From: Brachypodium distachyon | Taxonomy: Eukaryota; Streptophyta; Magnoliopsida; Poales; Poaceae | Direction: 5' to 3' | Assembly (NCBI RefSeq): GCF_000005505.3 | Contig: NC_016131.3 | Coordinates: forward strand, 26,651,001-26,715,000 | Length of the DNA stretch: 64,000 nucleotides | In this document: one piece after another, positions 36,862 through 48,620 of the stretch | How positions within the stretch are numbered: the stretch's first letter is position 1 | Layout: each line of letters starts with the position of its first letter | Notes under the pieces: model-generated | What the model saw: only the letters and a program-made list of their open reading frames with translations | What the model was told of the DNA's origin: nothing | Databases searched by the model: none | Position numbers and translations under genes: made by a program

Positions 36862-38009
36862 GCCTTCCAGCAGGCAGAGCGGCCTTCCCTCGTCCAGCTC
36901 GGAGGAAGCGGCTCCGCTCCCCTCGATTCAGCCCTACACGTGGTACTTCAACGTGCGGGATGGGGAGGCGACCCGCTCCAGCTCCCACCGTCGCCCCGTC
37001 GACACCTGCGCTCCTCCGCCGGCTCCCCACCGCGATAACGACGACGACGGCCGCGATCGCCATCCGCGCTCCTAACGCGACTCGGTGCTGCGTCGCGACG
37101 CGCCCGTCCGTGCGCCGGCCAACCCACGTGTGGGCCTGGCGGGCTCGCGTCACCGCAGTCGTACGCCGGCCAGCAGGCACCGCGGGGCCTCTGCCTCCCC
37201 CGTCGCCACCGCCTCGGCGCCTGGCCGCGAAGCGCTACCGCCCCCACCGCCTCTACCTCTTCACGGCCCTATGCCGCAGCGCCTCGCCTCGGCCCTCATC
37301 GCTCCCCCGACGGCGCCGGCCCAGTCTTCTTTGCCGACCAGCCCCACTTCGTCTTCAGGTGACGACCCGCTTGCCGAGCTCATGGCCACGGAGCGCCTCG
37401 AGCACACGGGCTGGCCCTCCAACTTCGACCCGGTGGCTGTGGAGATGGAGGCCTTCTGCGCGGCGGCACTGTCCTCGCCACTGTCCTTCCCGCCGGCATC
37501 AACGTGCTCGCTTCCGTCACTGCCCGGCGGCAGGGTCACTGGAGCCCCCTCCCCGCTCGGCTTCTCCACGCCGCCCCGCGACGACGCTTCCGCGCTCGAG
37601 CCGGCCAGTGACGCCGGACCAGAGGACGACAGCAGCAAGCTCGACGCCCTCTTCGCCGCCCCTCCTTCATCCGTCCTTGGCGCCACTCCGCCGCCACCGC
37701 CACCTCGCGCCCATCCCAGCAAGGACAAGCCGACGCTCACCCCACGATGCAATGCTTGCCAGGCCGCGATGCAGTCTTCTACGCCGGTCGCCCAGCGCGC
37801 CACCATCCGTCTCGCCAAGGAGCTGGCGATCATCGATGCGGATGAGAAACGCGTGGACGTGGCTGCCTCCGCCCTAGTGCGGCTTCCAGGAGCTGCTCTC
37901 AGAGACAGACATCGACGGGCTCTCGATCCTGACGAAGATTGATCGCGACGCCATCCACCGTGCTGCGGCTCAGGCCGCCGCCCCCAGCGCTGCCGCCTCG
38001 GCGCACTAG
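36862..38009 (+). pseudogene. LINE ORF1, 3' part (broken)
   Basis: ORF1 resumes after the Copia element in a GC-rich, proline-rich stretch. The C-terminal block RATIRLAKELAIIDADEKRV (about 37797-37860) and, after a frameshift near 37890, a sequence rich in LLSETDIDGL and KIDRDAIHRAAA leads to TAG 38007-38009. No ATG opens this part; it is the tail of the split ORF. Confidence 0.65.
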
Positions 38010-38241
38010 TTACCCAATGTGTAGTCTTCTTAGTATGCTGCGTCGACAACCGGCCCCCTGCCGGTGTATGCTAGGTCTTAGTTTAGGATGGCGGCTGTGT
38101 CATGTGATGATCATCTTGGGGCTTCTAGGCAGGGATCATCTCATCCTCTTGTACGCTTGGTTGGTGTTTTGTTATTTCTGTTCTGCTCTTCGTCGTCGTC
38201 TTCTTTGAGTTTGCGTTTGTTTCCCGACGAGTGACACTATT

Positions 38242-41115
38242 TGTCCAATATTGTGCTGGAACGTTCGCGGCCTCAACAACCCTGCTCGCCGCCATGCCGT
38301 CTGCGAGCTTGCTGTTGCGGCAAAGGCTTCCATCCTTTACCTCCAAGAGACCAAGGTTGCGACCATCGACCAGGCGATCGTCCGTGACACTGCTGGTAGT
38401 GCTTGCTCGTCGTGGCTCCATCTGCCGGCTGACGGCTCACGCAACGGCGTGGCCATCTTCTGGAACCCCGACATCGTCTCCCTCTCTGCCCCGGTCCTCC
38501 GCCGGTTCTCGATTACGGCCACCGTCACCCTGCTGCTGTCAGGGCTGGCCTTCGTCCTCTCCACGGTCTACGGTCCCGCTGATGACACCCTCAAACCGGC
38601 CTTCCTCCAGGAGACGAAGGACCTCGCGCCGCCTCACGACAAACCCTGGATCATAGTTGGAGATTTCAACCTCATCTACGAAGCTTGCGACAAAAACAAC
38701 CTCAATCTCTGCCGCCTCTTGATGGGTCAATTCAGGGCGGCCATCGACCACGCGGAGCTCTTTGAGATGCGCTGCTCCAATCGCCGCTTCTCCTGGAGTG
38801 ACGAAAGGGAAAACCCTACGCTCGTGAAGCTCGACCGCATCTTCTGCAACGCCGCCTGGGATGGCCTCTTCGCACCCTACTCGGTCCAGGCCCTCTCGAC
38901 GTCTCACTCCGACCCCTGCCACCTTCTCGTCGCAAGTTTCAGCAGCCCGCCGCGCAAAGGCCGCTTTCGGTTTGAAAACTTCTGGCCCAGGTACCCCGGT
39001 TTCTACGAAACCGTCGCCGCGGCCTGGGGAGATCAGATCGCCTCTCCGAATCCGCTGACCCGCCTGCGCCTTCTTCTCCGACGAACGGCCCGCGCGCTGT
39101 GTGGTTGGAACAAGGGGCTCTTCAGCGATGTCCGATCTCAGTTCCATCTCGCGTCGGAGATCATCCTTCGCCTCAACGAAGCTCAAGACTGTCGCCCTCT
39201 CACCCGCCTGGAGCTCCAACTCCATCGGGCTCTCAAAGCTAGGGTTTTGGGCCTCGCGGCTGTGGAGCGCGCCCGCCGTCGCCAGGCCTCCCGGCAAGTT
39301 TGGCTTAAAGACGGCGACGCCAACACTCGCTTCTTCCACGTCAAGATCAACGCCCGGCGATGGAAGAATTTTCTCCACCAAGTCACCACCGACTCCGGCA
39401 TCCACGTTGCCCATGAAGACAAAGAGGCCGCGCTCCTCCGGCACTTCATGGGCTTGCTAGGCACGACGGCCGCAGGCTCACGCACCCTCGCTTGGGGTGA
39501 GCTGCAGCTCCCTCGCTTCCCGGCGGTTGGCATCGACAACCCCTTCTCTCTCGATGAGATCTGGGAGGCGATCAAGGATTCCTCGACCGAAAAAGCTCCG
39601 GGTCCGCACGGCTTCACTGGCATGTTCTACCGACGATGCTGGGATTTGATCAAGCTGGACGTCCTGGCCGCCTTCGACCATCTTTATGGGCTTGCCGAGG
39701 GCAACCTGGCCGCCCTCAACGCCACGCACCTCTGTCTGATCCCCCAAAAGGATCAAGTCATGTCCGTCAACGACCTTCGGCCGATCAGCCTAATCCACTC
39801 CTTCGCCAAGCTTTTCGCCAAAGTCCTTGCCCATCGCCTCTCTCCTTTCATGGAAGACCTGATTTCTCATGCCCAGAGTGCCTTCCTCACCAAGGGGTGC
39901 ATCCACGACAAAATTGACTTCGCGAAGGCTTTTGATTCTGTGTCCTGGGAATACATTCTCTAACTGCTGCAGCGCATGGCCTTTCTGGCGCGGTGGCGGG
40001 ACTGAATCGCCATGTTGCTTTTCTCGGCTTCCTCCTCGGTCATCCTCAACGGTACAGTTGGCAACCGCATCGCGCATCGTCGCGGTCTCTGGCAAGGGGA
40101 CCCGCTGTCCCCCCTCCTCTTCATCCTCGCCATCAACCCTTTGCAGAGAATCCTTATGCGGGCCACCGACACTGGCGTCCTCTCGCCGCTGCCGGTTCGA
40201 GTGGACGGCGCCTGACAGGCCCTGGCACGGCATGGAAAACCCCTGCGACGCCCATGACCGCACGCTCTTTGCCGCTGCTACGCGGATATCCATCGGCGAC
40301 GGGCAGACCGCCATCTTCTGGGACTCTACCTGGATCGGTGCCGCTCCTCTCCGTGACGTTTTCCTGCTCTCTCGCGCCGCAAGCAACGCACGGTGGCACA
40401 GGCACTCCAAGGCCACCAGTGGATCATTGACTTGCAGCCGGTCACGGCACCGATGGCCCTGCTGGAGTTCATCCGGGCCTGGTCGCTGATCGCCCGCGCC
40501 CCCCCCCCCCTCCAGCCTCACACCTCGGACTCTATTCACTGGATCCTCACCGCCAACGGTCTTTACTCTGTGAAATCCGCCTACCAGCTCCACTTCATCG
40601 GCAGGATCAGCGCGCCAATCCAGCTTGTGCTCTCGCGCTCTTGGGCACCACCGAAGACCAAATTCTTTGCCTGGCTCCTCTCGCTCAACCGGCTATGGTG
40701 CGCCGATAGATTGCAACGCCGGGGCTGGCCGAACTGCTACTTCTGTCCCCTTTGCCGCCGCAACCTGGAGATGACGACCCATCTCTTCTTTGAATGCTCC
40801 TTCTCCCGTCACGTCTGGACCGACCTGGCTACTCGGCGACCACGCTCCGGCCTTGCCGCCGTCCTCCGCACGGAGCATCTCTCCACGGCCTCCTTCTACA
40901 CTAGCTTGATCGCGAGCGCCTCGACCAACCCCAAAGGCAGCAGTTCGCTCTTCATTTTGGCATGTGCGTCCTTATGGCGTGAACGGAACAACCGTGTCTT
41001 CCACGACAAGGCCACGCCAGCAAGCCAGATCGCCTCCTCCATCAAAGACGAGGCTCAGGAATGGGCTTTTGCCGGCACCCGGGCTCTCCGGAAGTTGCTC
41101 GGGGAGCCACCCTGA
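38242..41115 (+). pseudogene. LINE ORF2: endonuclease-reverse transcriptase (defective)
   Basis: The frame opens around 38242 with ILCWNVRGLNNPARR, the start of the AP-type endonuclease (LQETK, IIVGDFNLI, SDHCH-like SHSDPCHLL). Reverse transcriptase follows from about 39580 (EKAPGPHGFTGMFYRRCW, LRPISLIHSFAKLFAKVLA). In-frame stops occur at 39961 and 40003. Sequence is missing between CIHD and KIDFAKAFDSVSWEY, and again near 40210, where the segment that should hold the (F/Y)ADD active site is gone. The zinc-binding tail CPLCRRNLEMTTHLFFEC is in another frame, ending at TGA 41113-41115. It cannot give an active enzyme. Confidence 0.88.
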
Positions 41116-41245
41116 TTTCCCTTCCTAGTTTTTTCTCTTCCCTTTTTTACCTTTGTTTCTCTTTTCTTCCTTTCGCCTAAGGGTGAATTTGTACATATTT
41201 CCTCCTGCTAATATAACCGAAAGCCAGCAATTGCTGGATCTTTAA

Positions 41246-41262
41246 AAAAAATGATATAAAGA
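41246..41262. repeat. Right target-site duplication of the LINE
   Basis: AAAAAATGATATAAAGA, matching 30082-30098. The A's overlap the element's tail, so at least the 12-bp ATGATATAAAGA is a firm duplication. Confidence 0.85.
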
Positions 41263-42063
41263 CGGTCTCGTGTTCCCTCTGTGCTGTGATGACACTGTCA
41301 GTCTCTCGCCGTTGTTCGGTTCTTGAACTCGTTCTAGGCCTGCGTAAAATTTTACAGTGACGATTGAAATCCCCAGTTCACGACTTTTCTTTTCTCCTTC
41401 TCTACTCTTTCTTTTATAGGGAGGACGCCGTTCACGGCTCGTTTCGTAGCTAACAACTTGGGCTGTTATGGGGCAGCTCATCTGCTCACGGCCCAGTGTC
41501 TGAATTCACGCATCGGGCGAGGAGGGCCAAGGATGGCCCATTGCGTTTCTCCATCCTAAAACCTCTTCGTCCTCTAAAACATAAAAATGACCTCTCTTCG
41601 AAGAGATCATCGGCGGTCGGTCTCGATCGGCTTTCTTCTCAGCCCGCGTCACAAAAAGGCTCAAGACAAAAGTCATGTCTTGAGCCGAATGACGAAAGAA
41701 CTCGGTTGCTTCTCGCGCTCAGTGTCGAGATGGGACTCTTCTTTCTTATCTTCTCCCCTCCTTTTTTGTTTAAACTTTAGCTTGGCATCAGCAGGGATAC
41801 AAAGAGACGAAATCGTTTCGTCGTCAACTGGAAACGGAAAGGGCATTGCCTTTCTTTCTGGCATGTATCATCTGCCGCCGCTCCCTCGCACACCACGTCA
41901 CTTCAGCATACTATCTCTTGTCATTCGGTTGGTATTGTTCCAAAACGCAAACGTTAGGTAGAGTTGGAATACAGATACGGATTACTTAACCTAAGACCAT
42001 GTCTGGATCGTTCCATTCTTTTTCTAGAGAGATTAGCAAATACCAGACTGTTTCATACGAAAA

Positions 42064-42149
42064 TACTCCTCCCGTTACATAAAGATTCGCATGGCTTCGT
42101 ATTAGAGCTAGTTCAAAACCGCGCCAATTTTTATGGGACGGAGGGAGTA
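42064..42149. mobile_element. Short Stowaway-like MITE
   Basis: Left end TACTCCTCCCGTTACATAAA, right end TTTTTATGGGACGGAGGGAG followed by TA; internal ATTCGCATGGC. Confidence 0.75.
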
Positions 42150-42707
42150 GAACAACCCAGCAGAGACCAAGAAAACTTAAGGAATTAAGTTCCCGTTCAA
42201 AACAAAGTGGTTAGAGATGCAGCCTCTCTTTTTTCCGTAATGGCTTAAACAATGAGAAGTGTTAAAAATATAGGACAAGATGATTGTCAATGTAGAAACT
42301 GATACCACAATCTAAAATTTCATAAAACAATGTGCTTTCAAACGTAAAGCTGCATATAATGGTTTCTAAAATGTGTTACTGTTTCTAACTAGACTTCCAA
42401 ATAAGAATTTCCCAATAGACTTAGGAGTGGACAGTACATGGGCTTGCTATTTCTAAGTCGTATGCATGGTCTACCAAGTCACACATTTCCGAATCTAGTG
42501 TGAGTTGTACAATTCCTAAAACATGCAACCATTTATTTTAAAAAGACATTTAATTTGACTTGCAAAAAGATGTTCCGTGTCATCATGCTATGTACCCCTC
42601 AATTTGGAAGCAATTTTGTGCAGCTCACGACCTTTCTAAGAGTGTGTCCACAACCCATGAAGATGTAAAAAGCACTTGTGTAATCATACTATACCTTCAC
42701 AATAAAG

Positions 42708-42823
42708 TACTACATCCGTTTCATAATTCTTGTCTTAAATTTTTTAAAAATAGATTTATCTATTCCTAAAAGCCGTCCAGATATATGTAATATTTCGACA
42801 AGAATTATGAAACGGAAGGAGTA
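42708..42823. mobile_element. Stowaway-like MITE
   Basis: Left end TACATCCGTTTCATAATTCT and right end AGAATTATGAAACGGAAGGA are clear inverted repeats. Same family as the inner MITE at 48368. Confidence 0.9.
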
Positions 42824-43149
42824 GGTTGCACGTTGAGTGTATCACTCGAAAAAGAAAAAGGAAGAATACTCCCCTTGTTTTTGAAAACAAAAGGAACGAT
42901 TGCTCCAAAAGAGGACCACCTTTCCACGGACCCAAACGGCTCCTTTCCAAATTCCAAATCCGAAGCCCACCGGAGAGCCGAAACCACGTTACAAAAACCC
43001 CAAACGCCGCCGCAAAAGCCAAACAAACCCCAATAGCCTCGTACTCGTGACCGCCCTTCCTCCAGTCCTTCCCAGCACACAGCCAGCCAAGCCAGCACAC
43101 GAGGAAGAGGAAGGAAGAGAGACCGACCGAGAGACCGAGCAGAGCAGCC

Positions 43150-45158
43150 ATGGCGCGGTGCAGCAACGGGCTCCTGGGCCTGCTGAACGCGGGGGTGCTG
43201 GTCCTCTCCCTCGTGGTCCTCGGCGGCGGCATCTGGCTGAGCCACCGCGCGACCACCACGGACTGCGAGCGGTTCCTGGAGCGGCCCGTCATCGCGCTCG
43301 GGGTGCTCCTCCTGGCGCTCTCCCTCGCGGGCCTGGCTGGGTCCCTCTGCCGCGGCGCATCCTGCCTCCTCTGGCTCTACCTCCTCGCGCTCTTCCTCCT
43401 CATCGCGCTTCTCTTCGTCTTCACCGTCTTCGCCTTCGCCGTCACCAACCCCGGCGCCGGGTCCGCCGTCTCCGGGAGAGGGTTCAAGGAGTACCGCCTC
43501 GGGGCCTACTCCACCTGGCTGCAGAAGCGGGTCGAGGACTCCGGGAACTGGGCTAAGATCCGGAGCTGCCTCCACGACGGCGGCGTCTGCCAGAAGCTTG
43601 GGGACAGGAAGGAGACGCTGCAGCAGTTCGCCCTCAGCAACCTCTCCCCGATTCAGGTCCAATACTTGCAATTTGTTCTTCCCCTTTGTGATGTGTTGTT
43701 AAATTGCTCTTAGAGGATGCAATTTGGGGGATTATTTGCGGAGTTGTTATGGTCCAATCCCCCCCACGCAAATCACGACAAAATCCAGTAAGATTATAGT
43801 GAGACAAATCGATTCGTATCCCCATAATTGCAGGATGATAGACAGGTCCACCTACTAGTGGCATGCATGCGGAGTTGGTACAGATTGTGAGTAGATTGCA
43901 TCTGCACAGGCTGCACTTGTCACATTTTCAGTTGGCATGAATAATTGCCTTCAATTTCTATGGTACATTGTCGAATTATTACATAGTTTCCATAGCAATT
44001 TCTTTGATTATGCTGCTGTTATTGTTCCCTCTCTTGCTATTTGCTTAGAATAGGTAATACATGTAGTTAGCCAGCCTTTTCTGGCTGCACGTCATGGTAT
44101 CACAAGAGGGGGCTGGTATAGACTGATGGAAGGTTTGGGCATGTTGTGTTGTAGACTTATAGTAACTAATGCCAGCAATTTAACTTGATTCATTACCTGC
44201 TTTGGTACAAATCGATGCCCGCTATACTTCACTGCATTTTGAGGCATTTGATACCATTGTTTTACTGTGCAGTATTCTGATGAATGAATGGATGATTGAG
44301 CTTTGAGATAGAATTCGCATAAGTTTACTCAGCTGTGTTGTAACGTCGCGTGTGCGGATAACTTTTTCTTTTCATTTATTGCATTGAAGTGCTAGTATCT
44401 GCGATTTTCCTTTGGTGGGGTTTTTTCTTTCGATTGTCATTTTAGCTTTTGCATAGTCTAGAACTCTAGATACTGGGTGTGGCTTAGCTAAATATAGTAT
44501 AACTTTCTTAATATGCAATCCATTGGTATTACACTTTTTGTGGCTTCATAAGCACGACTATCTGCACTTTCATGGTATTCGTGATCACGTCACCCTTGTG
44601 GAGCTTCTGCCATTCAGAGGAACTAATATACTATTGCAGTGCAATATGCTGATATTTTATCTTTTGCCTGACCTTGCATAACACTTCTGTATTTATGTCA
44701 ATGATAATCTTACATGAAGACCTTTATATATATCTTATTATTGTCTTATGATTTCCTGACATGACTTCACGCTTTCAATTGTGTATTCATCAATGTAATG
44801 CTGCACTATTCAATTGTATTTTCTGCAACTAACATGCCTATGATATGTCCAGTCTGGATGCTGCAAGCCCCCAACAGGGTGCAACTTCGCCTACCAGAGT
44901 GAGACTGTCTGGACGAAACCCCCTGGCTTCAACTCTACCGATAACCCAGATTGCATCACATGGTCAAATAATCAGAACGTCCTCTGCTACGACTGCCAGT
45001 CATGCAAGGCTGGCGTGCTCGCTAACCTGAAGAACGACTGGAAAAAGATTGCCACCGTCAACATCATATTCCTTGTCTTCCTCATCGTCGTCTACTCTGT
45101 TGGTTGCTGTGCTTTCAGGAACAACAGGCAGGACAACTCGTACCCAGCTTGGAAGTGA
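43150..45158 (+). CDS. Tetraspanin (TET8-like)
   Basis: Two exons, 43150-43656 and 44853-45158, join in phase 0 to 270 residues, the usual plant tetraspanin length. Four membrane segments are visible: about residues 7-31, 45-67, 73-97 and 237-257. The large extracellular loop between TM3 and TM4 holds the plant signature GCCKPPTGC (from residue 171) and further cysteines (VLCYDCQSCKAG) for disulphides. The short tail RNNRQDNSYPAWK is cytosolic. Tetraspanins organise membrane microdomains and, for TET8-type members, mark extracellular vesicles. The single intron in the region of the loop is typical of the family. TET8-like is a judgement from overall similarity; other TET numbers are possible. 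Confidence 0.93.
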
Positions 45159-46715
45159 GATTCATGCTGATGGTTAGGTAATTAGGCAAGTCAGTCCGAA
45201 TGTTTGGCTCATTGTGGTGTGTCAAGCACCTTATCATCTAACTATATCCCTGATGATGTGTGAACCATTGTTAGTTTGTGCATGCTTGCTGTATTGGGCT
45301 CGAATACATCATTTATTGATGATCCTATTATCATGATATGTTTACAAGCCCCCCTTTCTTTTCTTTGTCTGAATTGCCAGCCTAGCTATTACCTGTTGTT
45401 GAACTCTACTGCAAATGCATTGTGGAGACTTGCAACTCGAAACTCCCATGGACCATTGCCAATTCTGCAGGATATACTCCAGAGTGTGCAAATACAGCAG
45501 CTGCCAGGTGTAGCCATTTTTTGGGGGGCAATTTTCCATCCCTGATGGCTTTTGTCCATCTGTAGACTGTATATGGTACTTTTGTGTCACGTACTCACGT
45601 CATCACTGATGGCTTCAGGCTTGTGAGTTGGTGACGATTTGCCTTGTTTCCAATGGAATTCACCTATCAACCATGTGCCTCATGGAGCTGAAAATTTTGA
45701 ACGGCTCAAGTTTCTAATACGTCTCGTTGTACTACAAAATGCCATTGTCAACTCAAAGTAAACTCATCGATGTCTGTACCATCTATAGTTTTTATACAAA
45801 ATCAGGTGGACAGTGGACTGTTAAAATTTGCATGGTCATGGACTCATGGTCCTTCTGGACGAGCTTTTGGGGAAATGGAAGTATGGAGTACATTTTGTAT
45901 GGTTCCAACGACGAAATGTGCCTCTTGATTTTTACTGTTCTTTTGAAGTTTATGTCAATTGTGTTTTTTTTCTTTTGAAGTTTATGTATTTGGTTGGCTA
46001 CCATGTGGGTGCATTGCCAATTTTTTAACAGAAGAGACAAAAGGCTTTCGGACTGAACTGTACTAGGTGTGTGTGCATGTGAATAGGTGTACAGGTGTGC
46101 AATATTCGCTTTCGTCTCCTGTATATACACCTTTTTGTTTGAGAACTCCTGTATCTACACCCTGGCCCTTGAAATTGACTGGAGTTATTTTGCCGCACAG
46201 CTGTTACCAGCTACTGCATTACAAGGCAAAATTTATTTATGTTGGATTCATCACGTTGTCATTCTTTCCATGAAAAACAACTTTTTCTTTGTGAGGAGCA
46301 AAAAAAGTTGGTAACTAACACTTGTTGTCATACATTTCATTGCCACTGATGTATAAATAAAAAAACGTGAACATTTCCTTGCAAGCAGTGGGATCGAATT
46401 TCTACCGAATTTTCTGCTGAATGCAGCAACAGATCTCAAAATCAAACAACACAAGCACGGATGATTTCAAGAACGTTTCACACTTATCTATATTTTTACT
46501 TGCAACGAGTCACCACAAGTGAACTAAAGTTTTGCAACTCAAGTCACCAGTTCCTTTGCTGGTCTACAAGAACTTCTGGTTAGACCCTCAGAAGAACAAG
46601 ACAATGGCAACACCGCCGTCTTCTGAAAGCAACCATGCAACATTCTCTCACACTTAATTATAAGTAGCTCCTTAGTTTTCTTGATGCGCACATTGACATA
46701 GACACAGAGAGCTGG
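45159..46715. other. Tetraspanin 3' UTR and intergenic DNA
   Basis: AT-rich, no gene recognised. ORFs such as 45276-45545 and 45727-45978 lack features. The minus-strand HLH gene's 3' UTR likely takes up the last few hundred bases. Confidence 0.45.
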
Positions 46716-47246
46716 CTAGCCGGATCTTTGCACGGCGGCTACTTCCGAGACGCGGCGGAGCACGTCGACCTGGGCGCGGAGGTGGACGGCGTAGTCCATG
46801 GCCTCCTTAAGCAAGGAAGCTTCGTCTTCCATGTCGGCGGCGTCCCGGCCGCCGGGTATCACCTCCCTCAGCGCCATGGCTTTCTTCCTCAGCATCCTCC
46901 TCGCAACAACATCATCATCGACAGCAACGCCATTGGCGCCACTCGCCGATGATCTCTTCCAGCGGCGGCAGCGGCGGCACGACCTCCGCGCCTTGCACGC
47001 GCCGGAGGCCGAGAAGAGGATGGCTTTGGGCCACCGGGCGGCGCCGACATCGCCGGCGCCGGAGGAGGAGCGGGCGGCGGCCATGGCGACGTCGGCGGCG
47101 GACTTGACGGCGAGCTTCCGGTCGTGGACGCTCATGGCGGTCGTGCTCGTGTGTGCGTGGAGGCAGGCGAGGCTGTGGAGCAAGTTCTTGAGGAAAACTT
47201 GCTTGAAGGACTTGGTGCTGCTAGTGCTAGTGTTAGGGCCTTGCAT
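46716..47246 (-). CDS. IBH1-like atypical bHLH (HLH) transcriptional regulator
   Basis: A 176-residue single-exon ORF. The N-terminal block KQVFLKNLLHSLACLH followed by RKLAVKSAADVAMAAARSS matches the conserved N-terminus of IBH1/IBL1 proteins, and the C-terminal HLH lies at about 116-166 (ARRMLRKKAMALREVIPGG, then SLLKEAMDYAVHLRAQVDVL). The basic region is not of the E-box-binding type, as in this group. Such proteins lack DNA binding and repress cell elongation by dimerising with activating bHLH factors, in brassinosteroid and gibberellin signalling. The first ATG was kept because the conserved N-terminal block lies upstream of the second Met (residue 38). Paralogue not assigned. Confidence 0.8.
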   Translation of the reverse strand: MQGPNTSTSSTKSFKQVFLKNLLHSLACLHAHTSTTAMSVHDRKLAVKSAADVAMAAARSSSGAGDVGAARWPKAILFSASGACKARRSCRRCRRWKRSSASGANGVAVDDDVVARRMLRKKAMALREVIPGGRDAADMEDEASLLKEAMDYAVHLRAQVDVLRRVSEVAAVQRSG

Positions 47247-47347
47247 AGCTCAATCTTTGCTTCTGTTAATTTTTGGTTTGAGCAAGGACGACAAAGATCA
47301 ATGGATCGCTGATTGGTTGCACAAACAGGCCGGGGCGCTTCCTGCAG

Positions 47348-47357
47348 CTTAAATAGG
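47348..47357 (-). promoter_or_regulatory. Candidate TATA box of the IBH1-like gene
   Basis: On the minus strand the sequence reads CCTATTTAAGC, about 105 bp upstream of the ATG. The match to a TATA box is fair only. Confidence 0.4.
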
Positions 47358-47359
47358 CC

Positions 47360-48144
47360 TGTGATCTACAGTACATATGCTGCATCGTACATTATTTAGC
47401 ACGTGGCCGGTTCACAAAATCTCTCATGCACACAGCACACACATGCATGGTTGTTACCATTTGATCGTAACGTCTAGTAATTGCGATCCGATGGCCAATT
47501 GCTGGCATATGCTCCTTAATTTCCTTTCTTTCTTAATTTATGATGATTGTGATGTGGTGTCGATCGGCCGACGCCCTTGATCGATGGAGTACTTAGCAAA
47601 AAAGTTACGCATGTGTGATCATTGCGAGTTGTCATGCCATCTTAATTAGGCATGCTATAAAGTACACAAGCTCTCGTTTTCCTCCATCAATCGGCACTAA
47701 GATGGTTAATACTGACTATTGTCGTATTGCTACTTACGGACGGAAAATCGACAAGTATGCCGCGCACGGTGTCCACGGAAACATACGCAGGATCCATGGC
47801 ATGGGTATCGTTGTCATTCCTCTGTTAATCATCATGACAATTAATATTAGCATCATCATACATTGTGTTTGTCGTATATATGCTGGGTACGTACGTTCAG
47901 TATACGTATGTATGTAAGATGGACAAGCAGCAGCTAGAAGAAGTCATGTTGCAAGACGGCCGGGCAGGGCCACAGGCTTAAGGTCTCCCAAGCGCATGAT
48001 GACCAAGTTATAATAGTCCTAGTCAGCTAGCCTCCGCGTGTCACAGAAGAAAGAAACGGCTTAGCTACACGGACGTCTGGAATAAAGGATATGCAAATAC
48101 GGGCCACATTCACGTCTCAGAATTTCGGCTTTCTAGCTCCATTT
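47360..48144. other. Intergenic DNA
   Basis: No gene recognised; the ORF at 47615-47917 has no family features. Confidence 0.4.
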
Positions 48145-48242
48145 TACTCACTCCGTTTGGGTTATAATGTCCTAGTAAAGTTCGTGTCCACTTTGACCAA
48201 CAATTATTTAAATTATATTTAGTATATGTATATAAAAGTTAT

Positions 48243-48369
48243 TACTCACTCCGTCCAACAAAAGATGTCTCAAGCTTGTCAAATTTGAATGTATCTAGAC
48301 ATAACTTAGTGTATAGATGCATTCGAATTTAGTTAAAGTTGAGACATCCTTTGATGGAAGGAGGGAGTA
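48243..48369. mobile_element. Inner Stowaway MITE 1
   Basis: Left end TACTCACTCCGTCCAACAAA, right end TTTGATGGAAGGAGGGAGTA, bounded by TA. Same family as the one in the GLOSSY1-like intron. Confidence 0.88.
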
Positions 48370-48480
48370 CCTCGTTTCATAATTCTTGTCGAAATATTAA
48401 ATGTATCTACACGCTTTTTAGGAATAGATATATTTATTTTTTGACAAATTTGCAACAAAAATTATGAAACGGAAGGAGTA
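48368..48480. mobile_element. Inner Stowaway MITE 2
   Basis: Left TACCTCGTTTCATAATTCTT, right AAAATTATGAAACGGAAGGA plus GTA. It abuts inner MITE 1, sharing its TA. Same family as the MITE at 42708. Confidence 0.88.
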
Positions 48481-48620
48481 TATCATTAGAAAAAGTTTTT
48501 CAACACGAATCCAACAATATATCTTTTGTGTCGTAATAATCTGATATTAGCAATGTAAGTTTTGGTCAAAGTTTGGCATAAAATTTCGTGTGGACCTTAT
48601 AAACCCGAACGGATGAAGTA

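Larger units (their letters stand above)
30099..41250 (+). mobile_element. Full-length but defective LINE, split by a Copia element
   Basis: The element runs from GAGTGTCCGCG after the left duplication to a short A tail before the right duplication; without the Copia insert it is about 5.9 kb. It has the plant LINE order: ORF1 with a CCHC zinc knuckle and a DUF4283-like region, then ORF2 with endonuclease, reverse transcriptase and C-terminal zinc-binding region. Both ORFs are broken. The insertion lies about 175 bp past the stop codon of the GLOSSY1-like gene, so it may sit in or next to that gene's 3' UTR. Confidence 0.88.
41263..43149. other. Intergenic DNA with two MITEs, then tetraspanin promoter
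   Basis: No gene is supported. Short ORFs at 41496-41961 lack family features. Two MITEs are listed separately. The last 200 bases are purine- and C-rich and act as the tetraspanin leader. Confidence 0.5.
48145..48620. mobile_element. MITE interrupted by two further MITEs
   Basis: Outer ends: TACTCACTCCGTTTGGGTTA at the left; at the right, the complement of TACTTCATCCGTTCGGGTTT. Inside each, the matching CAAACTTTGACC / TTTGACCAA words appear in inverted order. The outer element is split at about 48243 and resumes at 48481. Confidence 0.8.

Noticed and set aside
46728..47352. Plus-strand ORFs opposite the HLH gene
   Set aside because: They are mirror readings of a GC-rich coding exon; only the minus frame has the HLH pattern.
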